A DNA stretch of 64,000 nucleotides from NCBI RefSeq assembly GCF_003003275.1, contig NZ_PVTO01000011.1:28060-92059 (forward strand), written 5' to 3'. The first letter of the stretch is position 1, and each line of letters begins with the position of its first letter. Below the pieces are notes generated by a model. It was not told the DNA's origin. It ran no database searches and saw nothing but the letters and a program-made list of their open reading frames with translations. Below, piece by piece: positions 63,816 to 64,000 of the stretch. Both the position numbers and the translations under genes were made by a program. This DNA comes from Alkalibacterium olivapovliticus. Lineage in GTDB: Bacteria > Bacillota > Bacilli > Lactobacillales > Carnobacteriaceae_A.

Positions 63816-64000
63816 GTGCGCCCGGCATGGGCGACAACTTGGTGGTGAAAGTCCACTACAGACTTGGCAGTAGGAACTGTTAGCGAAAGACAAGGGTGTC
63901 CGCCGTGAGGCGGAATCTGAAGGAAGTCGGACGCAAATGCTTGCACTGACGAACAGAAACTGCATATCAAGGCTTAATAGAACGGATGAGCTTGCATGAC
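63816..64000 (+). mobile_element. Group II intron, 5' portion (class C-like), runs off the window
   Basis: Starts with GTGCGCCCGGCATGGGC and continues with blocks such as AAGGGTGTCCG, CGGAATCTGAAGGAAG, GAACAGAAACTGCATAT and GGATGAGCTTGCATGAC. These closely follow domain I of the Oceanobacillus iheyensis group IIC intron as remembered. The base composition (about 52% G+C) is well above that of the surroundings. The rest of the ribozyme and the reverse transcriptase gene should lie beyond 64,000. Position 4 bases behind a rho-independent terminator fits class C target choice. Confidence 0.88.

Overview
This window reads as the chromosome of a low-GC Gram-positive bacterium of the order Lactobacillales. 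Carnobacteriaceae (Alkalibacterium, Marinilactibacillus or Carnobacterium relatives) fit best, but that is inference from gene content. The supporting features are AGGAGG-type ribosome binding sites, lipoprotein sugar-binding proteins, many CcpA-like cre sites, PRD-type PTS regulation, an Aerococcus-type lactate oxidase, a ComK-like protein and no respiratory genes. The very acidic mature ends of the two solute-binding proteins hint at a salt- or alkali-tolerant organism.

Layout. 1-1.9 kb: end of an MFS transporter and an FMN lactate oxidase. 2.1-7.3 kb: a DhaK/DhaL-type kinase cluster with a TIM-barrel isomerase, a beta-hydroxyacid dehydrogenase, an RpiB-type isomerase and a DeoR repressor. 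It resembles known erythrulose/tetritol pathways, but the kinase gene dhaK is broken by a stop codon and a frameshift. 7.2-7.9 kb: a non-coding block with a five-unit, 51-bp degenerate tandem array in which every unit carries an inverted repeat. 7.9-23.1 kb: a glycan-utilisation locus with an ArsR-type regulator, an ABC sugar importer, GH2, GH1 and lipoprotein GH43 enzymes, a conserved protein of unknown function, a GH36 alpha-galactosidase and a GH2 LacZ. 23.1-29.9 kb: a permease remnant, then a second ABC importer, a YesL-like membrane protein and a GH31 enzyme. 30-38.8 kb: mostly single genes (GT2-GtrA fusion, two aldo/keto reductases, a pRiA4b ORF-3-like protein, nanE, a flavin reductase, a DUF4153 membrane protein) and a 1-kb AT-rich non-coding gap. 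39-43.8 kb: a PRD regulator with an Ula-type PTS and a SIS-domain protein. 44-53 kb: glycerol dehydrogenase, esterase-like protein, diguanylate cyclase, SDR, OYE-family enzyme, GtrA protein, nicotinamidase-like hydrolase, a hypothetical protein and a ComK-like protein. 53.6-62.1 kb: two export modules, an LnrJKLMN-like two-component/ABC operon and a TetR-controlled ABC exporter with three operators. 62.4-63.7 kb: a PadR plus HAAS-domain membrane protein pair. 63.8 kb to the end: the 5' part of a group II intron, apparently class C, sitting directly behind a strong terminator.

How it fits together. Oligosaccharides (beta- and alpha-galactosides, arabinan-like side chains, alpha-glucosides) would be trimmed outside by the lipoprotein GH43, imported by two ATPase-less ABC systems (the ATPase, MsmK/MalK-like, must lie elsewhere) and hydrolysed inside. 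cre-like sites in front of several of these operons suggest shared glucose repression. Several remnants (dhaK, an ABC permease tail, an SDR head, a hydrophobic tail) show ongoing gene decay between operons.

All protein assignments come from reading motifs and remembered family features; no database search was run.
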